Assembly: GCF_000422745.1 (NCBI RefSeq)
Contig: NZ_AUGQ01000018.1
Coordinates: 1 to 50,227 of the forward strand
DNA from: Microbacterium gubbeenense DSM 15944
GTDB taxonomy: Bacteria; Actinomycetota; Actinomycetes; Actinomycetales; Microbacteriaceae
Length of the DNA stretch: 50,227 nt
Direction: 5' to 3'
The notes below the pieces were generated by a model. That model did no database searches. It saw nothing but the letters and a program-made list of their open reading frames with translations, and had not been told where the DNA came from. A program made the position numbers and the translations under genes. Positions 24,634-33,428 of this stretch are shown here, in pieces. How positions within the stretch are numbered: the first letter of the stretch is position 1; each line of letters opens with the position of its first letter.

Positions 24634-25962
24634 ATGGTGAACACCACCGTTGAGAAGCTGAGCCCGACCCGGGTCAAGCTGCACATCACCGTCACGCCGG
24701 ACGAGCTCAAGCCGAGCATCGATCACGCCTACTCGCACATCGCGAAGGACATCGAGATCCCGGGCTTCCGCAAGGGCAAGGTGCCGGCTCCGATCATCGA
24801 CCAGCGCGTCGGCCGCGGCGCCGTCATCGAGCACGCCGTCAACGACGGCCTCGACCGCTTCTTCCGCGAGGCCGTCGCGGAGAACGAGCTGCAGGTCCTC
24901 GGTCAGCCGCAGGCCGACATCACGACCTGGCCGGCCGAGAAGGACTTCTCCGGCGACCTCGAGGTCGACATCGAGGTCGACATCGCGCCCGAGTTCGAGG
25001 TGCCGGATCTTGAGAACCTCAAGGTCACGGTCGACCCGATCGAGGTCGACGACGAGGCCATCGACCACGAGCTCGAGGCGCTCCGTGCGCGCTTCGGCAC
25101 GCTCGTGCCGGTCGAGCGTCCCGCCGCGAAGGGCGACTTCGTCGAGCTCGACCTCATCGCGAAGGTCGATGACGCCGAGGTCGACCGCGCTGAGGGCGTG
25201 TCGTACGAGATCGGCTCGGGCCAGCTGCTCGAGGGCACCGATGAGGCGCTCGACTCGCTGACCGCGGGCGAGGAGACCACGTTCCGCACCAACCTCGTCG
25301 GCGGCGAGCACGCCGGCGAAGAGGCCGAGGTCACGATCACGGTCAAGGTCGTCAAGGAGCGCGAGCTGCCCGAGGCCGACGACGACTTCGCCCAGATGGC
25401 GAGCGAGTTCGACACGATCGCCGAGCTGCGCGAGTCCCTCGCGGAGCAGGCCAAGGAGAAGGGCGCGTTCGCGCAGGGATCCGCCGCGCGCGACAAGCTC
25501 GTCGAGCAGCTCCTCGAGACCGTCGAGCTTCCCGTCCCGCAGAGCCTGATCGACGACGAGGTGCACCGCCACCTCGAGCAGGAGAACCGGCTCGAGGACG
25601 ACGAGCACCGCGCCGAGGTCGCTGAGGCGAGCGAGAAGCAGTTCCGTACGCAGCTGCTCTTCGACCGCATCGCGAAGGACCTCGACGTCCAGGTCTCGCA
25701 GGAGGAGTTCACGCAGTACCTCATGCAGGCCTCGGGCCAGTACGGCATGAGCCCGCAGGACTTCATCCAGGCGCTGCAGCAGGGCAACCAGCTGCAGGCG
25801 GTCATGGGCGACGTGGCGCGCAACAAGGCGATCGCCGTCGTCCTCGGCAAGGCCGAGGTCGTCGACACCGCAGGTGACCCCGTCAACCTCGAGGGCTTCG
25901 CCGCCGTCGAGGGCGACGACGCGGAGACCACCGAAGAGGAGTCGGCCGACAAGGCCGAGTGA
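24634..25962 (+). CDS. tig: Trigger factor (ribosome-associated chaperone, peptidyl-prolyl isomerase)
   Basis: 442 residues from ATG 24634, preceded by AAGGAGAAGCGAACCAAC. The N-terminal ribosome-binding domain carries the signature [17 protein letters not shown] at about 46-62; the FKBP-like PPIase domain covers about 150-240 ([35 protein letters not shown]); the helical chaperone domain fills the rest. A short acidic tail ([15 protein letters not shown]) ends it. It binds near the exit tunnel and shields nascent chains. First protein gene of the tig-clpP1-clpP2-clpX cluster, a common bacterial order. Confidence 0.97.
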   Translation: MVNTTVEKLSPTRVKLHITVTPDELKPSIDHAYSHIAKDIEIPGFRKGKVPAPIIDQRVGRGAVIEHAVNDGLDRFFREAVAENELQVLGQPQADITTWPAEKDFSGDLEVDIEVDIAPEFEVPDLENLKVTVDPIEVDDEAIDHELEALRARFGTLVPVERPAAKGDFVELDLIAKVDDAEVDRAEGVSYEIGSGQLLEGTDEALDSLTAGEETTFRTNLVGGEHAGEEAEVTITVKVVKERELPEADDDFAQMASEFDTIAELRESLAEQAKEKGAFAQGSAARDKLVEQLLETVELPVPQSLIDDEVHRHLEQENRLEDDEHRAEVAEASEKQFRTQLLFDRIAKDLDVQVSQEEFTQYLMQASGQYGMSPQDFIQALQQGNQLQAVMGDVARNKAIAVVLGKAEVVDTAGDPVNLEGFAAVEGDDAETTEEESADKAE

Positions 25963-25980
25963 CCCACGGATCCGCATGCT

Positions 25981-26018
25981 CGAGAGGGCCGTTCGCCAAC
26001 AGGCGGGCGGCCCTCTCG
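25981..26018 (+). terminator. Terminator after tig
   Basis: CGAGAGGGCCG (25981-25991) pairs with CGGCCCTCTCG (26008-26018), with an inner CGCC/GGCG helix, 18 bases after the tig stop. It implies that clpP1 has its own promoter. Confidence 0.75.
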
Positions 26019-26063
26019 CCGTATCCGCGGATCGGTCGTATGCCCACGGCGAACACGGCCGAG

Positions 26064-26080
26064 CGGCGCCCTGGGCGCCG
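26064..26080 (+). promoter_or_regulatory. Palindrome resembling a ClgR operator upstream of clpP1
   Basis: CGGCGCCC-T-GGGCGCCG is a perfect palindrome around one central base and contains CGC-N5-GCG, the core of the ClgR box known from clp promoters of Corynebacterium and Streptomyces. TAATGT at 26082-26087 could be the -10 of clpP1, in which case the site would overlap the promoter. Binding is inferred. Confidence 0.5.
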
Positions 26081-26117
26081 GTAATGTCATATCGACGCCA
26101 CACCGAATGGAGTGAGA

Positions 26118-26711
26118 ATGCCTGAACCCTTGATGGCACAGAACGTCTTCGACCAGCTGCTGAAGGATCGCATCATCTGGCTGGGCTCGGAGGTTCGAGA
26201 CGAGAACGCGAACGAGATCTGCGCGAAGATCCTGCTTCTCGCCGCGGAGGACTCGACGAAGGACATCTACCTCTACATCAACTCGCCCGGCGGATCGATC
26301 ACCGCGGGCATGGCCATCTACGACACGATGCAGTTCGTTCCGAACGACATCGTGACGGTGGGCATCGGCATGGCCGCCTCGATGGGGCAGCTGCTGCTGA
26401 CGAGCGGCACGAAGGGCAAGCGCTACATCACGCCCAACGCGCGCGTTCTGCTGCACCAGCCGCACGGCGGGTTCGGCGGCACGGCCAGCGACATCCAGAC
26501 CCAGGCCGAGCTCATCGTGTCGATGAAGAATCGCCTGGCCGAGATCACGGCCGCTCAGACGGGCAAGTCCGTTGAGCAGATCAACGCCGACGGTGACCGC
26601 GACCACTGGTTCACCGCCGAGGAAGCCCTCGAGTACGGCTTCGTCGACCACATGCGCGCGAGCGCGAGCGACGTCGCCGGCGGCGGCGGCACCGAGCGCG
26701 AGTCGAAGTAA
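26118..26711 (+). CDS. clpP1: ATP-dependent Clp protease proteolytic subunit ClpP1
   Basis: 197 residues from ATG 26118 (GGAG at 26109; in-frame GTG 26112 and ATG 26133 are alternatives). A serine peptidase with Ser88 in GMAASMGQ, His113 in LLHQPHGG and Asp162 in DRDHWF, all present, plus [20 protein letters not shown]. In actinobacteria ClpP1 and ClpP2 form a mixed double ring, gated by ClpX or ClpC1, that degrades tagged and misfolded proteins. Fourteen bases before clpP2, so co-transcribed. Confidence 0.97.
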   Translation: MPEPLMAQNVFDQLLKDRIIWLGSEVRDENANEICAKILLLAAEDSTKDIYLYINSPGGSITAGMAIYDTMQFVPNDIVTVGIGMAASMGQLLLTSGTKGKRYITPNARVLLHQPHGGFGGTASDIQTQAELIVSMKNRLAEITAAQTGKSVEQINADGDRDHWFTAEEALEYGFVDHMRASASDVAGGGGTERESK

Positions 26712-26725
26712 GGAAGTCACCCACG

Positions 26726-27382
26726 ATGCACACTCCGTACACCACCACGCCGCAGGGCTTCCAGACCCCGTCGAGCCGCTACATCCTCCCGCAGTTCGAG
26801 GAGCGCACGGCCTACGGCTTCAAGCGCCAGGATCCGTACAACAAGCTGTTCGAGGATCGCGTCATCTTCCTCGGCGTGCAGGTCGATGACGCGTCGGCCG
26901 ACGACGTCATGGCCCAGCTCCTCGTGCTCGAGGGGCAGGATCCCGACCGCGACATCACGATGTACATCAACTCGCCGGGCGGTTCGTTCACCGCGATGAC
27001 GGCGATCTACGACACGATGCAGTACATCTCGCCGGACATCCAGACCGTCGTGCTCGGCCAGGCCGCATCCGCGGCGTCGGTTCTGCTCGCCGCGGGCGCA
27101 CCCGGCAAGCGCCTCGCGCTGCCGAACGCGCGCATCCTGATGCACCAGCCCGCCGTCGGCGAGTCGGGACACGGTCAGGCGTCCGACATCGAGATCCAGG
27201 CAGCCGAGATCATGCGCATGCGCACGTGGCTCGAGGAGACCATGGCGAAGCTCACGAACAAGACCGCGGAGCAGGTCCACAAGGACATCGACCGCGACAA
27301 GATCTTGGGCGCCGCTGAGGCCGTCGAGTACGGCGTCGTCGATCAGGTGCTGTCGTCGCGCAAGCGCGGCGTCATCGAGTGA
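26726..27382 (+). CDS. clpP2: ATP-dependent Clp protease proteolytic subunit ClpP2
   Basis: 218 residues from ATG 26726, with AAGGAAG upstream. The longer N-terminus (MHTPYTTTPQGFQTPSSRYI) compared with ClpP1 is typical of ClpP2 and is usually processed. Catalytic Ser115 (GQAASAASVLL), His140 (LMHQPAV) and the Asp in DIDRDKIL are kept, with [20 protein letters not shown]. Partner of ClpP1 in a heteromeric barrel. A hairpin follows before clpX. Confidence 0.97.
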   Translation: MHTPYTTTPQGFQTPSSRYILPQFEERTAYGFKRQDPYNKLFEDRVIFLGVQVDDASADDVMAQLLVLEGQDPDRDITMYINSPGGSFTAMTAIYDTMQYISPDIQTVVLGQAASAASVLLAAGAPGKRLALPNARILMHQPAVGESGHGQASDIEIQAAEIMRMRTWLEETMAKLTNKTAEQVHKDIDRDKILGAAEAVEYGVVDQVLSSRKRGVIE

Positions 27383-27393
27383 TCCACGCGTGA

Positions 27394-27432
27394 CCGCGCG
27401 CCCCGTCCGGAGATCTCGGGCGGGGCGCGCGG
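27394..27432 (+). terminator. Terminator between clpP2 and clpX
   Basis: CCGCGCGCCCCG (27394-27405) pairs with CGGGGCGCGCGG (27421-27432), 11 bases after the clpP2 stop. A very stable stem without a T tract. It suggests separate transcription of clpX. Confidence 0.75.
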
Positions 27433-27538
27433 TGTGTGTGGCGGCGGCTTTCCGCCACGCCGATGGTCGTGGACACGCGTGTCAGTGGTTCCGACTAGCC
27501 TGATAGAACACTGCGACCAGACCCCGAGGAGTGATCGC

Positions 27539-28810
<1,272 letters not shown>

Positions 28811-28830
28811 CCCGACCCAGAACGACGGAA

Positions 28831-28882
28831 AAGAGCCGTATCTCCGGACGATTCTCGCGAATCGTCCGGAGATACGGCTCTT
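28831..28882. terminator. Exceptionally long perfect hairpin between clpX and a convergent small gene
   Basis: 24 consecutive pairs join 28831-28854 with 28859-28882 around TCGC. T-rich bases follow on both strands (TTCTCCTTCT on plus; TTCC on minus). It lies between convergent stops at 28810 and 28903 and can terminate both. Confidence 0.9.
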
Positions 28883-28902
28883 CTCCTTCTGAGGAGCTCG
28901 CT

Positions 28903-29127
28903 CTAGTCCTCGAGATCGAAGGGCTCGACGACGGGTTCGCCGTCGGCGTCGAGCGTGACCTCCCACCCGGCATCGAGCTCGGCGATCGGCCGCCCCTCGA
29001 GCCAGGTGAGGGTCCAGTGCGCGGCCCCGTCGACCTGCGCCTCGGCCTCGCGGATCGCGGGCACGAGTGCGCGGGGGACGGACGCCGGCGGTTCTCCGCC
29101 CGCGGCCCAGCGCGTTCCCAGTTGCAT
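28903..29127 (-). CDS. Small conserved protein of unknown function downstream of valS
   Basis: 74 residues from ATG 29127, chosen because AAGGAGCAGAC precedes it; ATG 29157 lacks such a site. The sequence is acidic and rich in Trp (TRWAAGGEPP, AAHWTLTWLEGRPIAE, GWEVTLDADGEPVVEPFDLE), with a probable small beta fold. No domain recognised. It starts 46 bases after the valS stop on the same strand and is probably its operon partner. Codon use fits the genome. Function unknown. Confidence 0.7.
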   Translation of the reverse strand: MQLGTRWAAGGEPPASVPRALVPAIREAEAQVDGAAHWTLTWLEGRPIAELDAGWEVTLDADGEPVVEPFDLED

Positions 29128-29172
29128 GTCTGCTCCTTCTGTTGCGGTGCCGGTCACCGGCGGAGGATCGGG

Positions 29173-31740
29173 TCAGCCCTCGGCGGGCGCGAGCTCGATC
29201 TCGGTGATCTCGAGTTCGGCGCCCTCGACGATCGTGAGCTCCTCGATGCGGCCCACGGCCTTGAGATCCGCGGCCGCGAGCTGCAGCAGAGCGAGCTGCG
29301 AGCCGGGGGCCGTGATCGTCGCGGATGCGACCGGCGTACGCTGCGAGGCCTTCGCCTCGGTCTTCGCGCGCCGCACGCCGATGAGCGCCTGCGACGCGAT
29401 CTCGAGCACGGCCGGATCTCCCGCGGCTCCCGACGAGACCGGCCAGGCAGCCGTGTGCACGGATCCGTCCTGGAACCAGCTCCAGGCCTCCTCGGTCGCG
29501 AACGAGATGACGGGCGCGAGGAGGCGCAGCAGCGTCGACAGCGCCGTGCGCAGGGCGACGGCGGCCGATGCGCCGGCCGGGCCGCCCTCGTAGGCCCGCT
29601 CCTTGACGAGCTCGAGGTAGTCGTCGCAGAACGTCCAGAAGAACGACTCCGAGACCTCGAGCGCGCGGGCGTGATCGTACGCGTCGAGCGAGGCTGTCGC
29701 CTGGTCGATCACGCGATCGAGCGCCGCGAGCATCGCGAGGTCGAGCGGCTCGGTGACCTCGGATCCCTCGGGCGCGTCGAAGCCGAGCGCGAACTTCGCC
29801 GCGTTCAGCACCTTGATCGCGAGCCGGCGACCGATCTTGATCTGCGTCGGGTTCTGCGGGTCGAACGCCGCGTCCGTTCCGAGGCGGCTCGACGCGGCCC
29901 AGTATCGAACGGCGTCGGATCCGTGCTTGTCGAGGATGTCGGCGGGCGTGACCACGTTGCCCTTCGACTTCGACATCTTCTTGCGGTCCGGATCGACGAT
30001 GAAGCCCGAGATCGCGGCGTGGCGCCATGCCGGACGGTCGTCCTCGAGCACGCTGCGGAGCATCGTCGAGAACAGCCAGGTGCGGATGATGTCCTGGCCC
30101 TGCGGGCGCACGTCGAACGGCGCGACGAGGTTCCAGAGCTCGTCGTCGCGCTGCCAGCCGCCAGCCAGCTGCGGGGTCAGCGACGAGGTGGCCCACGTGT
30201 CGAGGATGTCGCTCTCGGCCTCGAAGCCGCCGGGAACGCCGCGCTGCTCAGCCGTGTAGCCGTCCGGCACGTCGCTCGTCGGATCCACGGGGAGCGACTC
30301 GAGCGCGGGCGTGAGCACGCGCGAATAGTCGCGTTCGCCGTTGTCGTCGAGCCCGTACCAGAGCGGGAACGGCACGCCGAAGAAGCGCTGGCGCGAGACG
30401 AGCCAGTCTCCGGTGAGGCCGCCCACCCAGTTCTCGTAGCGCACGCGCATGAACTCGGGGTGGAACGCGACCTCGCCTCCGACCTCGAGCAGCTTCTGAC
30501 GCAGGTCCTCGCCGCGCGCACCGTTGGTGATGTACCACTGGCGCGTCGAGACGATCTCGAGCGGGCGGTCACCCTTTTCGAAGAACTTCACGGGGTGCTG
30601 GAACGTCTCGCCGACGTTCAGCAGCTCGCCGGATTCGCCCAGCAGCTCCACGACGCGCTTCTGCGCGCTGAACACGGTCTTGCCCGCGATCTCGGCGTAC
30701 GCGGCCTGGCCTGACTCGCTCGTGATGACGTCCGGCGCGTCCGCGAGAACGCGGCCGTCCTTGCCGATGATGGTGCGGTTCGGCAGGTCGAGCTCGCGCC
30801 ACCAGATGATGTCGGTCATGTCGCCGAAGGTGCAGATCATCGCGATGCCCGACCCCTTGTCGGGCTGGGCGGCGGTGTGCGCGAGCACGGGCACCTCGAC
30901 GCCGAACAGCGGCGTCGTGACGGTGGATCCGAAGTACGGCTGGTAGCGCTCGTCATCGGGGTGCGCGACGAGCGCGACGCATGCGGCGAGCAGCTCGGGC
31001 CGCGTCGTCTCGATGTGGATGTCGCCGGATCCGTCGGTCTTGTGGAACGCCAGCCGGTGGTACGCGGCCGGGCGGTCGCGGTCCTCGAGCTCGGCCTGCG
31101 CGATCGCCGAGCGGAAGTCGACGTCCCACAGGGTGGGCGCCATCGACTGGTAGGCCTCATCACGGGCGATGTTGTTCAGGAACGCGAGCTGGCTCGTGCG
31201 GATCGTGTCGGCCGAGATCGTGCGGTAGTTCTGTGTCCAGTCGACCGACAGGCCGAGCTGGCGCCACAGCTCCTCGAACTTCGTCTCGTCCTCGAGCGTG
31301 AGCTTCTCGCAGAGCTCGGTGAAGTTGCGGCGGCTGACCGGCACTTGGTCGGCGGCCTTGATGTTCTTGGTCGTGCCCTCGAACGGCGGCACGAAGTCTG
31401 CGTCGTACGGCAGCGTGGGGTCGCACCGGACCCCGTAGTAGTTCTGCACGCGGCGCTCGGTCGGCAGGCCGTTGTCGTCCCAGCCGATCGGATAGAAGAC
31501 TTGCTTGCCGCGCATGCGCTCGAAGCGCGCCTTCACGTCGGTGTGCGTGTAGCTGAAGACGTGGCCGATGTGCAGCGAACCGGACGCCGTCGGCGGGGGA
31601 GTGTCGACGGAGAACACGCCTTCGCGGCCGACCTGCTGAGCGGCCTGACGGTCGAAGCGGTACGTTCCGTCGTTCTCCCACGTGTCACCCCATTTCGCTT
31701 CGAGTCCTTCGAGCTTGGGCTTGTCCGGCATATCAGCCAT
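29173..31740 (-). CDS. valS: Valine--tRNA ligase
   Basis: 855 residues from ATG 31740, with GAAGGAGTTCGCG before it. A class I synthetase that charges tRNA-Val. The HIGH motif appears as LHIGHVFSYTHTD, the editing domain contains TTRPELLAACVALVAHPDD, and KMSKS is KKMSKSKGNVVTPADIL. The anticodon-binding domain and a C-terminal region with predicted coiled coil (RRAKTEAKASQRTPV) follow. Length agrees with the actinobacterial valS type that lacks some E. coli insertions. No T-box was found upstream, unlike ileS. Confidence 0.96.
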   Translation of the reverse strand: MADMPDKPKLEGLEAKWGDTWENDGTYRFDRQAAQQVGREGVFSVDTPPPTASGSLHIGHVFSYTHTDVKARFERMRGKQVFYPIGWDDNGLPTERRVQNYYGVRCDPTLPYDADFVPPFEGTTKNIKAADQVPVSRRNFTELCEKLTLEDETKFEELWRQLGLSVDWTQNYRTISADTIRTSQLAFLNNIARDEAYQSMAPTLWDVDFRSAIAQAELEDRDRPAAYHRLAFHKTDGSGDIHIETTRPELLAACVALVAHPDDERYQPYFGSTVTTPLFGVEVPVLAHTAAQPDKGSGIAMICTFGDMTDIIWWRELDLPNRTIIGKDGRVLADAPDVITSESGQAAYAEIAGKTVFSAQKRVVELLGESGELLNVGETFQHPVKFFEKGDRPLEIVSTRQWYITNGARGEDLRQKLLEVGGEVAFHPEFMRVRYENWVGGLTGDWLVSRQRFFGVPFPLWYGLDDNGERDYSRVLTPALESLPVDPTSDVPDGYTAEQRGVPGGFEAESDILDTWATSSLTPQLAGGWQRDDELWNLVAPFDVRPQGQDIIRTWLFSTMLRSVLEDDRPAWRHAAISGFIVDPDRKKMSKSKGNVVTPADILDKHGSDAVRYWAASSRLGTDAAFDPQNPTQIKIGRRLAIKVLNAAKFALGFDAPEGSEVTEPLDLAMLAALDRVIDQATASLDAYDHARALEVSESFFWTFCDDYLELVKERAYEGGPAGASAAVALRTALSTLLRLLAPVISFATEEAWSWFQDGSVHTAAWPVSSGAAGDPAVLEIASQALIGVRRAKTEAKASQRTPVASATITAPGSQLALLQLAAADLKAVGRIEELTIVEGAELEITEIELAPAEG

Positions 31741-31832
31741 CGCGAACTCCTTCAGCGATATGGGCGGCACGGTGTGTACGTGCCAGATGTGGTGGGTTCG
31801 ACAAGTGTACCGGGGCGGATGTGCGAAAGGGG

Positions 31833-31861
31833 TTGTGCCGTCCGCTCGCCGGCGTTAATGT
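31833..31861 (+). promoter_or_regulatory. Promoter of the arsR-type gene (leaderless)
   Basis: TTGTGC (31833-31838), 17 bases, then TAATGT (31856-31861). Transcription would begin near 31868-31870, at the ATG itself, so the message is probably leaderless. Confidence 0.6.
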
Positions 31862-31862
31862 A

Positions 31863-31876
31863 CAACCAAATGGTTG
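31863..31876 (+). promoter_or_regulatory. Operator-like palindrome spanning the arsR-type start codon
   Basis: CAACCA-AA-TGGTTG is a perfect inverted repeat overlapping both the predicted transcription start and ATG 31870. Position and form suggest self-repression by the encoded ArsR-type regulator. Confidence 0.6.
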
Positions 31877-32214
31877 CACAAGTGGAATTGAGCGAGGCCG
31901 AGGTCGACCGGATCTTCCGGGCCCTGGCTGACCAGACGCGGCGCGACATCATGCGGCGCGTGCTGACCGAAGAAGCGGCCGTGAGCGAGCTCGCGGCCGT
32001 ATACGACATGTCGTTCGCGGCCGTGCAGAAGCACGTCGCCGTTCTCGAGGAGGCGGGTCTCGTGACGAAGCACCCGCGCGGCCGTCACCGGATCGTGCGG
32101 GGCGAGCCCGAGCGGATCCGTCGTGCGCAGCTGCTCCTCGGACAGTACGAAGACATCTGGCGGGCGCGCATCGGCAGGCTCGATGCGCTGCTCGGCGAAC
32201 CGAAAGGAACCTGA
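31870..32214 (+). CDS. ArsR-family transcriptional regulator
   Basis: 114 residues from ATG 31870 (leaderless model); in-frame ATG 31858 gives MYNQMVAQ and is the usual annotated form. A winged helix-turn-helix of the ArsR type: FRALADQTRRDIMRRVLTEE, then AVSELAAVYDMSFAAVQKHV and LEEAGLVTKHPRGRHRI. No cysteine metal-binding site is seen, so it is not a classical metal sensor. It lies two bases before a gene for two SRPBCC domains; ArsR-SRPBCC pairs are frequent in actinobacteria, and the regulator probably controls the pair. Confidence 0.9.
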   Translation: MVAQVELSEAEVDRIFRALADQTRRDIMRRVLTEEAAVSELAAVYDMSFAAVQKHVAVLEEAGLVTKHPRGRHRIVRGEPERIRRAQLLLGQYEDIWRARIGRLDALLGEPKGT

Positions 32215-32216
32215 CG

Positions 32217-33188
32217 ATGCCCATCACCTCGGTCGACACCGACCACGACAATCTCACCCTCACGATCGTGGCGGACTTCGCCGCGTCGAAGGAGCGGCTC
32301 TGGGAGGCATACGCCGACCCGCGCCTCGTCGAGCAGTTCTGGGGGCCCGAGACCTACCCCGCAAGATTCTTCCGGCACGACATGTACCCCGGCGGGCACA
32401 GCCGGTACGAGATGACTGGCCCGGAGGGCGACAAATCCCGCGGCTACTGGGAGTTCCTCGCCGTCGATGCGCCGAACTCGTTCGAGGTGCTCGACGGCTT
32501 CAGCGGCGACGACGGCGAGCCGAATCGCGATCTGCCCAGCATGCGGATGGTGTTCGCCTTCGACGAGACGGCTGATGGATCTCGGCTCACGATGACCACC
32601 CATTTCAACAGCCTCGAGGAGCTCGAGGAACTGGTGAGCATGGGCATGATCGACGGCACGAAGTCGGCGATGAGTCAGATCGACGCGGTGCTCGCCGACC
32701 TCGCGCGGTTCGCGGCCGACATTCCGGCGCAGCTGCAGCTGCTGTCGGACACTCGCGTGCGGATCTCGCGCGTGATCCGCGGATCCGTCAGCGACGTGTG
32801 GCGCGCGCATCACGATGCGGATCTGCTCGCGAAATGGCAGCTCGGCCCGGACGGGTGGGAGATGACCGAGGTCACGCCGCCCGCGGGGCCCGGATCCGCA
32901 TTCCGCTACCGGTGGGCGCCGCTGGCCGACACCGAGGGCGAGGCGTTCAGCATCGGCGGCGAGGTGCAGGAGTCGCACCCCGAGTCGCGGATCGTGCACA
33001 CCGAGCGCATGGAGGGCTTTCCGGGGGAGACGCTCAACGAGGTGACGCTCACGCCCGTGCCCGAGGGAACCCTGCTGTCGTACGTCATCACGTACGCCAG
33101 CGCGGAGGAGCGCGACATGATCCTCGCCACCGGCATGGTCGACGGAATGGAGGCCAGCTACGCGCGGCTAGAGCGGATCCTCGCCTGA
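32217..33188 (+). CDS. Tandem SRPBCC (AHSA1-like) domain protein
   Basis: 323 residues from ATG 32217, with AAAGGAACC before it. Two SRPBCC/AHSA1 domains lie in a row: about 1-165 (ADFAASKERLWEAYADPRLV, EQFWGPETYPARF) and about 178-323 (ISRVIRGSVSDVWRAHHDAD, LLAKWQLGPDGWEMTEV). Each has the hydrophobic cavity pattern of the START-like fold, which binds small hydrophobic molecules. No signal peptide. Ligand unknown. Most relatives next to ArsR genes have one domain, so this is a fusion or duplication. Co-transcribed with the regulator. Confidence 0.88.
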   Translation: MPITSVDTDHDNLTLTIVADFAASKERLWEAYADPRLVEQFWGPETYPARFFRHDMYPGGHSRYEMTGPEGDKSRGYWEFLAVDAPNSFEVLDGFSGDDGEPNRDLPSMRMVFAFDETADGSRLTMTTHFNSLEELEELVSMGMIDGTKSAMSQIDAVLADLARFAADIPAQLQLLSDTRVRISRVIRGSVSDVWRAHHDADLLAKWQLGPDGWEMTEVTPPAGPGSAFRYRWAPLADTEGEAFSIGGEVQESHPESRIVHTERMEGFPGETLNEVTLTPVPEGTLLSYVITYASAEERDMILATGMVDGMEASYARLERILA

Positions 33189-33230
33189 CGATGTTCGACC
33201 GCGGCGCTCCCAGGTCGAAAGGGGTAGTAT

Positions 33231-33428
33231 CGGCGCATCAGGCGCTGATCCGGCCATCACCGGGGAGCCCGCGGAAGAACGGCTGTTCGCAGCTCATTAG
33301 AACCGCGCGGGGCAGGCCCGTCACAGCCGCTGTGAAAGAGGCGTTCGTCACTGAATGCAAGCGGGGTGGTACCGCGGCTGGCAGCAGTCGTCCTCGCAGT
33401 TCGAACCATTACGAACTGCTGGAGTGAG
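33231..33428 (+). promoter_or_regulatory. T-box riboswitch controlling ileS (translational, ultrashort Stem I)
   Basis: TAGTAT at 33225-33230 is a likely -10. The leader contains the short Stem I GATCCGGCCATCACCGGGGA with the isoleucine specifier ATC at 33256-33258, and the T-box GGGGTGGTACCGCGG at 33363-33377. Its TGGT (33367-33370) is complementary to the ACCA end of uncharged tRNA-Ile. Further on, CAGTTCG pairs with CGAACTG around AACCATTA, placing GGAG (33421-33424) in a sequestering hairpin. Uncharged tRNA would free the ribosome binding site and raise IleRS synthesis, as shown for mycobacterial and Nocardia ileS leaders. Confidence 0.93.
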
